A stretch of DNA of 42,090 nt from CAYNLK01 sp964398055 (lineage in GTDB: Bacteria; Chloroflexota; Anaerolineae; 4572-78; J111), in the NCBI GenBank assembly GCA_964398055.1, contig CAYNLK010000053.1:1-42090 (forward strand). The letters run 5' to 3'. The position numbers and the translations under genes are program-made. The notes beneath the pieces are model-generated. The model searched no databases, was not told where the DNA came from, and worked only from the letters and a program-made list of their open reading frames with translations. Below are positions 25,535 to 33,197 of the stretch, one piece after another. How positions within the stretch are numbered: position 1 is the stretch's first letter; each line of letters opens with the position of its first letter.

Positions 25535-25705
25535 TTACTCGGTAGTGGGTGTCGATTTACGCCGTTCCAGCAGGGCCTGAATCGGCTGGCCGACATCGAC
25601 CATTGTCTTGAGGCCGATGAAAGGCAGCAGGAAACCGGCGCTGTGGAAGGGCGCGGCGCAGACGTCGGCAAAAACGGCCAGGTACAACAGGGCCACCCGG
25701 CCCAT
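25535..25705 (-). pseudogene. C-terminal remainder of the DUF6498-like protein after an amber codon
   Basis: The 56 residues (MGRVALLYLAVFADVCAAPF ... GLKTMVDV) lie in exactly the same frame as the gene at 25709-26236, separated from it only by TAG and one Ser codon. The sequence resembles the last membrane helix and the LKTxxDL ending of DUF6498 proteins as I remember them, so it looks like their displaced C-terminus. An ATG at 25705 could allow reinitiation. Confidence 0.5.
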
Positions 25706-25708
25706 GCT

Positions 25709-26236
25709 CTACTCCCCCAGCTTTTCGGCCTGCACCAGCGACAACGACCGTCGCCCGACCAGGTCGGACAGTAAGCCGATCAATTGAAAAGTCAGAATCC
25801 CCGCCAACCCCGACCGGAGGGCAACCCCCTCCAGCGAAACGCGCATCAGCAAGAACAGAAACGTGGCGATAAACAGGCCGGCGCCAACCGATAAACTCAC
25901 GGCAATGACCAGGTAACTTTTCAACATTTCGGTGCGATCATACAGAACGCCGTTGGCAGTGGGCCAGACATAGCGCTGGACTTTTTGCCCGGGCTTTGGC
26001 CTTGTTACCACCCCGTGGCCGGGCAGCGACATGCCCGTCACTTCCTCCTGGGCCGGGGCCAGTAGGCGGATGCGCAGCGCCACCAGCAAGATACCCACCA
26101 GGGTTTCCAGCAGGTAGAGCAGCATCGTGGTTGACCAGCCCCAACCCAGGCCAAAGAAACCGGCCGCCGGCACGACATTGATCCCTACCGCGCTGAGAAT
26201 GGTGGTGATCGTCGCCAGGGTTGATTTTTTGATCAT
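25709..26236 (-). CDS. DUF6498-like integral membrane protein, interrupted by in-frame TAG
   Basis: From ATG 26236 (GTG 26245 is an alternative) the frame gives 175 residues with about four hydrophobic segments, e.g. MLLYLLETLVGILLVALRI and LVIAVSLSVGAGLFIATFLF. The N-terminal GINVVPAAGFFGLGWGWSTT fits DUF6498 proteins, whose role is unknown. It stops at TAG (25709-25711), but the same frame stays open for 57 more codons (see 25535-25705). It follows the small exported-protein gene immediately, so the two form an operon. Confidence 0.65.
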   Translation of the reverse strand: MIKKSTLATITTILSAVGINVVPAAGFFGLGWGWSTTMLLYLLETLVGILLVALRIRLLAPAQEEVTGMSLPGHGVVTRPKPGQKVQRYVWPTANGVLYDRTEMLKSYLVIAVSLSVGAGLFIATFLFLLMRVSLEGVALRSGLAGILTFQLIGLLSDLVGRRSLSLVQAEKLGE

Positions 26237-26245
26237 CCGGCCCAC

Positions 26246-26524
26246 CTACTTCAGCAGCAAAGGTAAATAAACCTTAACCTGCCCCGGTGACGTGGCCGGC
26301 CCCTGGCCAAACCAAAAGCCGCCCGACAGGCTATAGCCCCCACCGTTCAGCCTGCCTGCGTCCGCCTGGCCAATCGTGCCGCTGAGGCTATACCCACCGC
26401 CGCTGCTCGACCCGCCGCCGCTGTCAACTGTCCACCAAGACAGGTTGTAGCCGTTGCCTTGGGCCAGGGCCGCCGGGGCGGTTAGTAGAAAAAGAAGGGT
26501 GATGAAGATAAGCAACTGTTTCAT
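26246..26524 (-). CDS. Small exported protein with GGGYSLSG repeats and YLPLLLK C-terminus
   Basis: From ATG 26524 (behind GGAGG) the 92-residue precursor has a signal peptide (LLIFITLLFLLTAPAALAQG). The mature part contains two GGGYSLSG-type words (SSGGGYSLSGTIGQADAG and LNGGGYSLSGGFWFG), the usual pattern of small extracellular Chloroflexi and Verrucomicrobia proteins. It ends VKVYLPLLLK. A terminal YLPL(V/L)(L/M) motif recurs at the ends of many unrelated exported Chloroflexi proteins and may be a sorting or anchoring tail (family knowledge, mechanism not proven). The stop directly abuts the DUF6498-like gene. Confidence 0.7.
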   Translation of the reverse strand: MKQLLIFITLLFLLTAPAALAQGNGYNLSWWTVDSGGGSSSGGGYSLSGTIGQADAGRLNGGGYSLSGGFWFGQGPATSPGQVKVYLPLLLK

Positions 26525-26557
26525 AAATTTGTCCTCCATTTGAGCCAATCCCGTCTG

Positions 26558-26700
26558 GGTAACTACTCACCAGACTCGAAAAAACACCCATTTTTAGGGC
26601 CGGGATTAGGGGATTAGGGGATTTTTTTCTTATCTTATCCCTAAATCCTCTAATCCCGACGAAATTATCGGGTTTTAGGGGCAGGTGGTGAGTAGTTACC
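26558..26700. mobile_element. 143-bp MITE-like element with 15-bp terminal inverted repeats
   Basis: GGTAACTACTCACCA (26558-26572) and TGGTGAGTAGTTACC (26686-26700) are perfect inverted ends. The interior folds back on itself, GGGATTAGGGGATTAGGGG against TAAATCCTCTAATCCC, with about 20 of 22 positions matching. It is non-coding and sits between the small exported-protein gene and copy B of the TYQGRL family. No clear target duplication is seen. Confidence 0.65.
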
Positions 26701-26724
26701 AAAATTGATAATGACCGGGTGGCC

Positions 26725-27699
26725 TTAATTGCTGACGAGAGCCGTGGTGTAACCATAGCCGTTGTCATTCCAACTACTAGGATTATTGCTATACCCACAC
26801 AACCCTACTTCATACGTCCCGTTCAACCCTTCGATCACGGTTGACAAGCTAATGGGGACACGCGTGCCAGTGGCAACCCTCACCCCAAAGATGCTTTGAC
26901 CTACGCTCACAATACTGCCGCCAACCGGGCGGTAACAATTGTAGACGGTGAGTGCAAGCCCCCCAGTAACGAGAGTGGACCCCATCGCTTTACCCGAATG
27001 AACTGCAACTTTTTGCCCATTTGTTACGGCCACTTGCACAGGTGGCGCCAAAAAATCCAGGGAACTGGGCACGGAGGGATTACCCTGACCACTGGTAAAA
27101 ACCATGGTCACGCCAAGTGGTTGGGGTGACCACTGCGAGCCGTTCCATTTCAAGACCTGGCCGCCAGCCGGGGCCGCGCTGCTCACACTGTAGCCATTGA
27201 GCGCCCCGGTGGAGCGGCTGAACAGGGCATAAGGCGCCGCAGTTAAGGACTGGCGCGGGTCAAACAAGGTGAAGTTGCCGCTGCCGGCCGGGCAGCGGGT
27301 GGCAATTTGCAGCCAGCGGGCCTCGCCGGCAAAGGCGGTTGGGCCAAACTCACCGCCGCCGTTCAACTGCACCGTGAACAGGCCGCCGCTGACGATCACA
27401 TTGGCGACGGTTTGGGTGCTACCCACCTGGCTGCCGCCATTGGCCGCATCGTACAGGCTGAACTGGAAATCACAGGCGGCGTTGACCGGGCCGTTGGCGT
27501 CGGTCAGCCGGCCCTGGTAGGTGAAGCCTGTGCCCAACGCGGCTTGAACCGTCACCCCCCCTGCTTCCCCCCCGTCAAGGGGGGGGATAAGAGAGGGGGG
27601 CTGGGCCAGGGCCGAGCCGGGACGGTTCAAAATGACGGTACCGAGGTTGACCAGGGTCAACAGGGTTAAAAAAATGGACAGCCAAAGTTTACGCAGCAT
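26725..27699 (-). CDS. Secreted TYQGRL-type surface protein, copy B
   Basis: The 324-residue precursor has a signal sequence (WLSIFLTLLTLVNLGTVIL) followed by a Pro-rich stretch (PPSLIPPLDGGEAGG) absent from copy A. The TYQGRL module is identical to copy A over 392 bp of DNA. The C-terminal domain is homologous but diverged (QGNPSVPSSLDFLAPPVQVA against FNPGSSLNKIGPQATVTV), ending again in EVGLCGY and NDNGYGYTTALVSN. It is transcribed in the same direction as copy A. Start ATG 27699 after AGGAGG. Recent duplication or gene conversion of the display module with diversifying tips is likely. Confidence 0.8.
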   Translation of the reverse strand: MLRKLWLSIFLTLLTLVNLGTVILNRPGSALAQPPSLIPPLDGGEAGGVTVQAALGTGFTYQGRLTDANGPVNAACDFQFSLYDAANGGSQVGSTQTVANVIVSGGLFTVQLNGGGEFGPTAFAGEARWLQIATRCPAGSGNFTLFDPRQSLTAAPYALFSRSTGALNGYSVSSAAPAGGQVLKWNGSQWSPQPLGVTMVFTSGQGNPSVPSSLDFLAPPVQVAVTNGQKVAVHSGKAMGSTLVTGGLALTVYNCYRPVGGSIVSVGQSIFGVRVATGTRVPISLSTVIEGLNGTYEVGLCGYSNNPSSWNDNGYGYTTALVSN

Positions 27700-27724
27700 C
27701 GTTTCCTCCTGAATGAATGGTTAT

Positions 27725-28084
27725 TTAGCTTACCTGGGCGTTCATCCGGCGCAGCCGGTCGGCCATCACCCGCATCACCTGGATGGCAAAATAAGGCGTA
27801 TGGTGGACATGCACTTTGAAGCGAGTCAGGTTGAGCCACGCCAGCCGGCAGTCGGTGCGAGCGATAGCTGTGACGCTGCGGGCAGCGGCCTCCAGCAGGG
27901 CCAGCTCGCCCAAAATACCGCCAGGACCGACGGTTTCCAGCAGTTGCTCATTCAACAGCAGGTCCACTTCACCCTCCTGGACCACATACATCACCTCGCC
28001 GGGATCGCCCTGGCGAAAGATCAGTTGGCCGGCCTGGAAGGTCTCAACGTGGGGTTCGTGTTGGAAGATATTGGCTGTAGTCAC
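27725..28084 (-). CDS. Stand-alone cyclic-nucleotide-binding domain protein
   Basis: The 119-residue protein is a single cNMP-binding beta-roll. FQAGQLIFRQGDPGEVMYVV leads to the phosphate-binding cassette GELALLEAAARSVTA (59-73) and the closing helix. The cassette keeps Gly-Glu and the Arg-Ser pair, so ligand binding is plausible. There is no helix-turn-helix, so it cannot be a CRP-type activator by itself. The start is GTG 28084 with a weak ribosome site. It may regulate a partner protein in trans. Confidence 0.8.
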   Translation of the reverse strand: MTTANIFQHEPHVETFQAGQLIFRQGDPGEVMYVVQEGEVDLLLNEQLLETVGPGGILGELALLEAAARSVTAIARTDCRLAWLNLTRFKVHVHHTPYFAIQVMRVMADRLRRMNAQVS

Positions 28085-28444
28085 GCTGAGCCTGCTTTCT
28101 CCGCCAGTTCTGGCCGCGAGTTCACCTGGCAGTTGTTTCCAGTATAACCGGCCAGCGTTTAGAAAGCGTCAATTTTCGCGTCAAGAGAGCGTCAATTGGG
28201 GCCGAATTGGGGAATTCGTCAAAAAAATCCGGTGGGGCAAAGGAACCGGTGAGGCCAGTCAGGGATGATAGGCTCAGTGGAACCAATTTTTGCGGAGTGA
28301 GGCATCCCTAGATACCGAACGGGGCCGCATATCTGCACTGGCGGTACAGGTGCCAGTGTCTGACCCAAAGTGTGCTGGCTCCTCAAATTTGGAAATACTA
28401 GGGCTTACGAATCTAAAATAGGGGAAGTTGCAGCTTCAATGAAA
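28085..28444. other. Intergenic gap, nothing recognised
   Basis: This 360-bp stretch has no convincing open frame, RNA gene or repeat. It presumably contains the promoter of the minus-strand cNMP-domain gene and the trailer of the DedA gene. Confidence 0.4.
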
Positions 28445-29056
28445 TCAACGCTCGCTGCTCAGGCCGTCTCTGCGCCGGCGGCGCGCCAGGAAATAAATCC
28501 CTGCGCCTAGCGCCGCCAGACCGACCAGCAAACCGCTGAAGTCGCTGATGAACTGGTTGATCAGCTCCCACTGGCTGCCAAAGGCATAGCCCAGACTGCC
28601 GTAGAGCACAATCCAGGTGAACTCCCCGGCGACATCATAGGCCAGAAAGCGCCAGAAGGAGTAGCCGCTGCCGCCGGCGATCAGGTTGGTGGGCAGGGCT
28701 AGCGGGGTTAGAAGAAAGCGGGTCAGGTAGATAGCCAGCCCGCCGCGGCGTTCAAAGGTATCGCGGGCTTTTTGCCAGGCCGCCGATTGGCCAAAACGGC
28801 GCTCGACCCACCCCTTGGCAAAATAGCCGATGGCATAGCTGGCGCTATCACCCAGCACTGCCCCTAACAAACCCAGGCCAGAAGCAGTAAATAAATCCAA
28901 CACCCCTTGCCGCACAAAAGCGCCCGCGGCCAGCACAAATAGTGTGCCCGGCACCGGAATGCCCAGGGCGCCTAACAGCAAGGCCAGCCCCAACGCCAGC
29001 GGGCCGTACGTGAGCATCCCGGTCAGAAACAGTTCGATTAGGTTTAAGTCGGTCAT
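28445..29056 (-). CDS. DedA-family membrane protein
   Basis: The 203-residue protein shows the DedA/SNARE-associated (VTT) fold. It has a reentrant ALGIPVPGTLFVLAAG segment, GAVLGDSASYAIGYFAKGW with the conserved Gly-Asp, and FLLTPLALPTNLIAGGSGYSF, where the usual R-x-x-P-x-x-R basic cluster is only partly kept (RFLLTPLALP). DedA proteins move phospholipids such as undecaprenyl phosphate across the membrane and affect proton balance. It overlaps the upstream membrane-anchored gene by 4 bp. Confidence 0.85.
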   Translation of the reverse strand: MTDLNLIELFLTGMLTYGPLALGLALLLGALGIPVPGTLFVLAAGAFVRQGVLDLFTASGLGLLGAVLGDSASYAIGYFAKGWVERRFGQSAAWQKARDTFERRGGLAIYLTRFLLTPLALPTNLIAGGSGYSFWRFLAYDVAGEFTWIVLYGSLGYAFGSQWELINQFISDFSGLLVGLAALGAGIYFLARRRRRDGLSSER

Positions 29057-29454
29057 GGCAGCGACTCGGGGGTTGGCGGATGTTCGGCCTGGTACTGCCG
29101 CACAACTTCTTTGACCTTGTTCAAAATAGCGGCCGGCTCGCCCGGCGCATATTGACGGTTCAGTTGGCCCAAGCTCTTGTTCTGGTTATCGGGCTGAGGA
29201 ATACCGATTTGGGTGAAGATATACGCCTCCGGCACGTCATAAGCTGCGGCAATGTAGGGAATGGTCATCCAGCCGCGGATCAGCTCGACATCGCTCACGC
29301 CCGGCTGCAGGCCGGTCTGCTGGATGCGCAGGTATGACCGGACTGCCCGAAATCCGAAAAATAACACCAGAATCATCCCCAGCACGATCAGACCGATGAT
29401 GAGGATTTGGCCGGTCCGAGAGCTCCTGGAGGGAGCGGGAGATGGGTGGTTCAT
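29053..29454 (-). CDS. Single-pass membrane protein of unknown function
   Basis: From ATG 29454 (after AAAGGAAAAG) the 133-residue protein has one N-terminal membrane helix (ILIIGLIVLGMILVLFFGF). A soluble segment IRGWMTIPYIAAAYDVPEAY and KSLGQLNRQYAP follows, which looks like a small helical DNA- or protein-binding fold. I have no confident family name. The 4-bp overlap with the DedA gene argues that they act together, perhaps as a regulator or partner of lipid transport. Confidence 0.65.
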   Translation of the reverse strand: MNHPSPAPSRSSRTGQILIIGLIVLGMILVLFFGFRAVRSYLRIQQTGLQPGVSDVELIRGWMTIPYIAAAYDVPEAYIFTQIGIPQPDNQNKSLGQLNRQYAPGEPAAILNKVKEVVRQYQAEHPPTPESLP

Positions 29455-29580
29455 AACTTTTCCTTTCACCTAAAATTATGGTGGCTCTTTGGGAATTTTC
29501 GTGGGTACCACAAGATATAGTGGTGTAGCTTGATAGCCACAAAAGTTGCCATCGCCAGAAAAATAAGGCAATATAGCCGG

Positions 29581-30539
29581 TTCGCTCATGTAGGTAAATA
29601 GGTGAAATGAGGTATCATCAGGGTTCTCAAGAAGTCAGGAGTGACCGATTTGAGATTATGAGACCACTCAAACATCGCCACGTACTGAGCCAAGTTTTTT
29701 TATGAACACCGCGAAAGGGCCGCAGAAAGTTACGCAAACCGGTCCAGATGCCTTCCATAGTGTTGCAATGAACTTCCCGGATGCCATCGCCATCATCATC
29801 CCGAGCCCATTCTTTCTGAGAATGACAGACCGTGCCGTGCCCCCGACCGGTTTCAGCCACTCGATGATAGGCGTTACTCTCATCGGTGTAGAGGGTGGTG
29901 GTCGGCGTGGTCTTGTGTTCGACTTCAGGTTGAATGGTGTCCTGGGTGGTATCAGCGCACACGGCCAGCCGAATTTGACCTCGTTCCCGCCCGACCAGCC
30001 CCAAAACCGGGGGGCGGTCATTGGCCAGCGTCCCTTTACCGGGTCGTTTGTTGGCCCGGCGGCGGGGTGGGTCGGCCGGGTCAGGATGTTTGCGGCCCTT
30101 TTCGCCCGCGTTATTGTTGGATGCGATGCCGGCGGGTCAACAGCGTCCCATAGTCCACCCCCAGTTCATCCGCCAATTGCCGGGTGGGGGTGCCTTGAGC
30201 CACCCCACGCATAATCAGCACGATCTTCCGGCAGTCGTAATGGGTTCGTTGCCAGATCGTGCCGGTGAAAAGGTTTATTACCACAAATCCGACAACGATA
30301 ATCACAAATAGGATCACGACGCCGGTCATGGGGCTGCTGGTCTGGCGGAAGGGGATGACCGTGTTTACATTTCAAACCGTCGGGATGCAAGGTTTTTAAC
30401 AGAAAGTTGTAACTTTCTTGCTCATCCAGTAACTCGGTCAGGGAAAAGCGTATGGCCATTGTCCAGCTCCTCTTCATAACAAATTGTGGTTAGAGTATAC
30501 CATATTTCCCCTTTTCACCTAGAATCCTACATGAGCGAA
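29581..30539 (-). mobile_element. Degenerate IS1595/ISXO2-like insertion sequence
   Basis: The ends match as inverted repeats. TTCGCTCATGTAGG (29581-29594) followed after 4 bp by TAGGTGAAA is mirrored on the right, ending at CATGAGCGAA (30530-30539). The 959-bp interior is a frameshifted transposase on the minus strand. The 8-bp flanks do not match, so the insertion has lost its target duplication, or a deletion has joined one end to foreign sequence. Confidence 0.7.
29627..30477 (-). pseudogene. Frameshifted ISXO2-type DDE transposase
   Basis: Three frames carry successive transposase parts. Near the 5' end is LHPDGLKCKHGHPLPPDQ with zinc-ribbon cysteines (DYRCRICG). After a shift comes LFTGTIWQRTHYDCRKIVLI and TRQLADELGVDYGTLLTRRH. 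After an in-frame TAA near 30110 and a second shift come KRPGKGTLANDRPP and VGRERGQIRLAVCAD. It ends with the DDE end YTDESNAYHRV and EVHCNTMEGIWTGLRNFL. At least two frameshifts make it inactive. Confidence 0.8.
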
Positions 30540-31122
30540 TCTTGTTGGTTCAGAATTTTACCTGCTGCTGATCGGGCTGCTGATTCTTCTGGTTGCTCTT
30601 GCCCTGAGCGGTAATGCCATCATCAGAGGCTCGTTCGCCTGCAAATACTGCCGGCAATATGCTGTGCCGATGTTTCTGGAAGAAATGCGAGCCATCCCGG
30701 AGATGATACCGGGTATCCGGGAGAGCGGTTTCTACGTGGGCGGTTTCAACTGGTTTACCGACTGGTTGGTGTCGCCCCTGGTGATGGTGGGGTTGAAATT
30801 GGCGCCGCGCCGCGGCCTGTGGCCGTTGGCGCGGCTTTTCCGCTGGAGCCTGAACACCTTTTCTCGCTCACCGTATGGCACAATGCTCAAAGTGGAGGCC
30901 CGCGGCCGGCAAGACGGCCGGGCCAAAGCGGTCGATGTGACCCTCTATCACCCCGATGGCTATGTGTTCACCGCCGTGCCCGTAGTCGCCACCCTGCTGC
31001 AACTTCTGGATGGCTCGGTCCGAAAACCGGGGCTGCATTTGCAGGCCCACCTCGTCGAACCGCAGCGACTGATGGCTGATCTGGCCCGGCTGGGCATTGA
31101 GGTAACCTCTAGCAGCCAATAG
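30540..31122 (+). pseudogene. 5'-truncated gene; C-terminal part resembles saccharopine-dehydrogenase-like proteins
   Basis: The frame is open from the IS boundary with no start. It first reads a membrane helix (YLLLIGLLILLVALALSG) and FACKYCRQ. From about 30664 it reads PMFLEEMRAIPEMIPGIRES, GGFNWFTDWL and SPYGTMLKVEARG, which fits the C-terminal region of saccharopine-dehydrogenase-family NADP proteins. The helix plus CxxC part looks as if it came from another gene, so the fragment may be a deletion chimera next to the IS. A GTG at 30664 could start a 152-residue product. Confidence 0.5.
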
Positions 31123-31194
31123 CAGCAAACCGTGTTTAGGAGAAAAGTTGAAATTCATCAAGATGTTGATGCTACATTTTTGCCTCAAAGCATT

Positions 31195-31222
31195 TTGACA
31201 ACTGTTTTTTTTGGATTATACT
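31195..31222 (+). promoter_or_regulatory. Promoter of the nadCAB operon
   Basis: TTGACA (31195-31200) and TATACT (31217-31222) are separated by 16 bp, with the first gene at 31266. A dyad at 31223-31239 covers the expected start site. Confidence 0.7.
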
Positions 31223-31239
31223 TAGTGTGTAATTTACTA
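31223..31239. promoter_or_regulatory. Possible operator dyad at the nad promoter start site
   Basis: TAGT and ACTA arms (31223-31226 and 31236-31239) flank GTGTAATTT, with an inner GTAA/TTAC pairing. NAD genes are often repressed by NrtR, NiaR or NadQ. This dyad is the only candidate site here; which factor binds it is unknown. Confidence 0.3.
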
Positions 31240-31265
31240 TATTGGGTTACCATTACAAAAAATCA

Positions 31266-32108
31266 ATGAACACACTCGCTCAGGCCAAACCGATTATCCA
31301 GGCTGCACTAACCGAAGACCTTGGCGACGGCGATGTAACTACTGCTTACACTGTTCCTTTGGAGTCTAGCCTGAAGGGCCAATTGATCGCCAAAGCCGCG
31401 GGCATCATTGCCGGGCTGGACGTCGTCCACTTGACTTTTTTGTCGCTGGATGAACATGTCCAATTCAGCCCCAACCTGGCCAACGGTGATCCCGTAACGG
31501 CCGGCCAAGTGATTGCCACCGTGAGCGGGTCGGGCCGGGCGCTGCTCAGCGGCGAACGGGTGGCCCTTAACTTTCTCCAACGCATGTCGGGTATTGCCAC
31601 GCTCACCCGCCGGTTTGTGGAGGCGGTCCATGGAACCGGGGCGATTATTCTGGACACGCGCAAAACCGCGCCCGGCCTGCGCCTGCTTGATAAGTGGGCT
31701 GTGCGGCTGGGCGGGGGTCAAAATCATCGTTTTGGTTTGTTTGATATGGCGCTTATTAAAGACAACCATATTGCCGCCGCCGGCAGCATTTCCGCCGCAG
31801 TTGAGCGGGTGCGGGCTGGAGCCAAGCGGGACCTGCCCATTGAGGTCGAGGTCAAGAACCTGACTGAACTGGAGGAGGCGTTGGCGTTATCGGTTGACCG
31901 AATCTTGCTTGACAATATGGGTTTGGCTGACATGGGTAAGGCGGTCCGTCTGGCCAACGGTCGAACGCCGCTGGAAGCATCCGGCAACATTACCCTGGAA
32001 AATGTGGCCGCGGTAGCCGCGACCGGGGTTGATTACATCTCCGTTGGGGCCCTAACCCACTCGGTGCAGGCGTTGGATGTTAGTTTTATGGTGGAGAGTG
32101 GAGATTAG
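31266..32108 (+). CDS. nadC: Nicotinate-nucleotide diphosphorylase (carboxylating), quinolinate phosphoribosyltransferase
   Basis: The 280-residue enzyme converts quinolinate and PRPP to nicotinate mononucleotide, CO2 and PPi. Diagnostic blocks are TEDLGDGDVTT near the N-terminus, SGIATLTRRFVEAVHGTG, DTRKTAPGLRLLDKWAV with the substrate-binding Arg and Lys, GGGQNHRFGLFDMALIKDNH, and EVEVKNLTELEEAL. The start at 31266 has a weak ribosome site; TTG 31242 is an alternative. First gene of the nadC-nadA-nadB operon. Confidence 0.95.
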   Translation: MNTLAQAKPIIQAALTEDLGDGDVTTAYTVPLESSLKGQLIAKAAGIIAGLDVVHLTFLSLDEHVQFSPNLANGDPVTAGQVIATVSGSGRALLSGERVALNFLQRMSGIATLTRRFVEAVHGTGAIILDTRKTAPGLRLLDKWAVRLGGGQNHRFGLFDMALIKDNHIAAAGSISAAVERVRAGAKRDLPIEVEVKNLTELEEALALSVDRILLDNMGLADMGKAVRLANGRTPLEASGNITLENVAAVAATGVDYISVGALTHSVQALDVSFMVESGD

Positions 32109-32150
32109 AGATTGGGAAATTGTGGTTATTAGTCAAGTGGAAGGTAAAGA

Positions 32151-33194
32151 ATGTCAGTTGAAGAAACCTATGTGCAAATGAAAAGTAAGTTGAACAAAGT
32201 TGTGCCAGATTTTGAACTACGCTACAAAGCCGAACTGGCTTATCAAATCAACCAGCTCAAAAAAGAGAAAAATGCCGTAATTTTGGGTCACAACTACATG
32301 GAACCGGCCTTGTTCCACTCTATTCCCGATTTTACCGGCGACTCGCTGGAACTCAGCCGCAAGGCTGCGACTACCGACCAGGATATCATTGTGTTCTGTG
32401 GGGTGAGATTTATGGCGGAAACGGCCAAAATCCTCAACCCCGCCAAAACGGTCCTGCTCCCGGCCAAAAAAGCGGGCTGCTCGCTGGCCGCCAGCATCAC
32501 CGCGGCGGATGTCCGGCAGTTGAAGGCTCAATTTCCCGGGGTGCCGGTGGTCACCTACGTTAATACCTATGCTGAGGTCAAAGCTGAGAGCGACATCTGC
32601 TGCACCTCGAGTAATGCGGTCGCCGTGGTAGAATCGCTCAGGAGCGACACGGTCATCTTTATTCCCGACGAATACCTGGCCAAGAATGTGGCCAGGGAAA
32701 CCGGCAAGCACATTATCTTTCCGCTGCAAAATGGCGATGGCTCCCCCGGCCCCGCCGCTACCGGGTTGGATTACCAGCTCATCGGCTGGCGCGGCCGATG
32801 TGAGGTTCACGAAAAATTTACCGTGCAGGATATTAGGAATGTTCGCCGCCAGTTCCCCGACGTAACCGTGCTGGCCCACCCGGAGTGCCGTCCCGAGGTA
32901 GTCGAGGCGGCCGATTTTTCCGGCAGCACCACGGCCATGGTCAAATTTGTTGAACAAACCGATCGGCCCCGTTATCTCCTGCTAACAGAGTGTGCCATGG
33001 GCGATAATGTTGCCGCCGCCAATCCCGATAAAGAGATGCTGCGGCTCTGCGCTGTCCGCTGCCCGCATATGAACGAAATCACCCTGGAAGACACCCTCAA
33101 CGCCCTAAAATACAATCAATATGTCATTGAAGTGCCGGAAGATATTCGGATCAGAGCGGCCAAATCTGTCGAGCGCATGCTTGCCATTGGCTAA
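32151..33194 (+). CDS. nadA: Quinolinate synthase
   Basis: The 347-residue enzyme condenses iminoaspartate with dihydroxyacetone phosphate to quinolinate at a 4Fe-4S cluster. The cluster cysteines are recognisable in KKAGCSLA, HPECRPEV and RCPHMNEITL. Other conserved parts are ILGHNYMEP, DFTGDSLELSRKA, VFCGVRFMAETAKILNP, VTYVNTYAEVKAESD and TECAMGDNV. The ATG at 32151 sits 42 bp after nadC. It shares its unstable iminoaspartate substrate with NadB downstream. Confidence 0.96.
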   Translation: MSVEETYVQMKSKLNKVVPDFELRYKAELAYQINQLKKEKNAVILGHNYMEPALFHSIPDFTGDSLELSRKAATTDQDIIVFCGVRFMAETAKILNPAKTVLLPAKKAGCSLAASITAADVRQLKAQFPGVPVVTYVNTYAEVKAESDICCTSSNAVAVVESLRSDTVIFIPDEYLAKNVARETGKHIIFPLQNGDGSPGPAATGLDYQLIGWRGRCEVHEKFTVQDIRNVRRQFPDVTVLAHPECRPEVVEAADFSGSTTAMVKFVEQTDRPRYLLLTECAMGDNVAAANPDKEMLRLCAVRCPHMNEITLEDTLNALKYNQYVIEVPEDIRIRAAKSVERMLAIG

Positions 33195-33197
33195 AAC

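Noticed and set aside
29702..30214. 170-codon plus-strand open frame within the IS
   Set aside because: It is the antisense of the frameshifted transposase, which has recognisable motifs.
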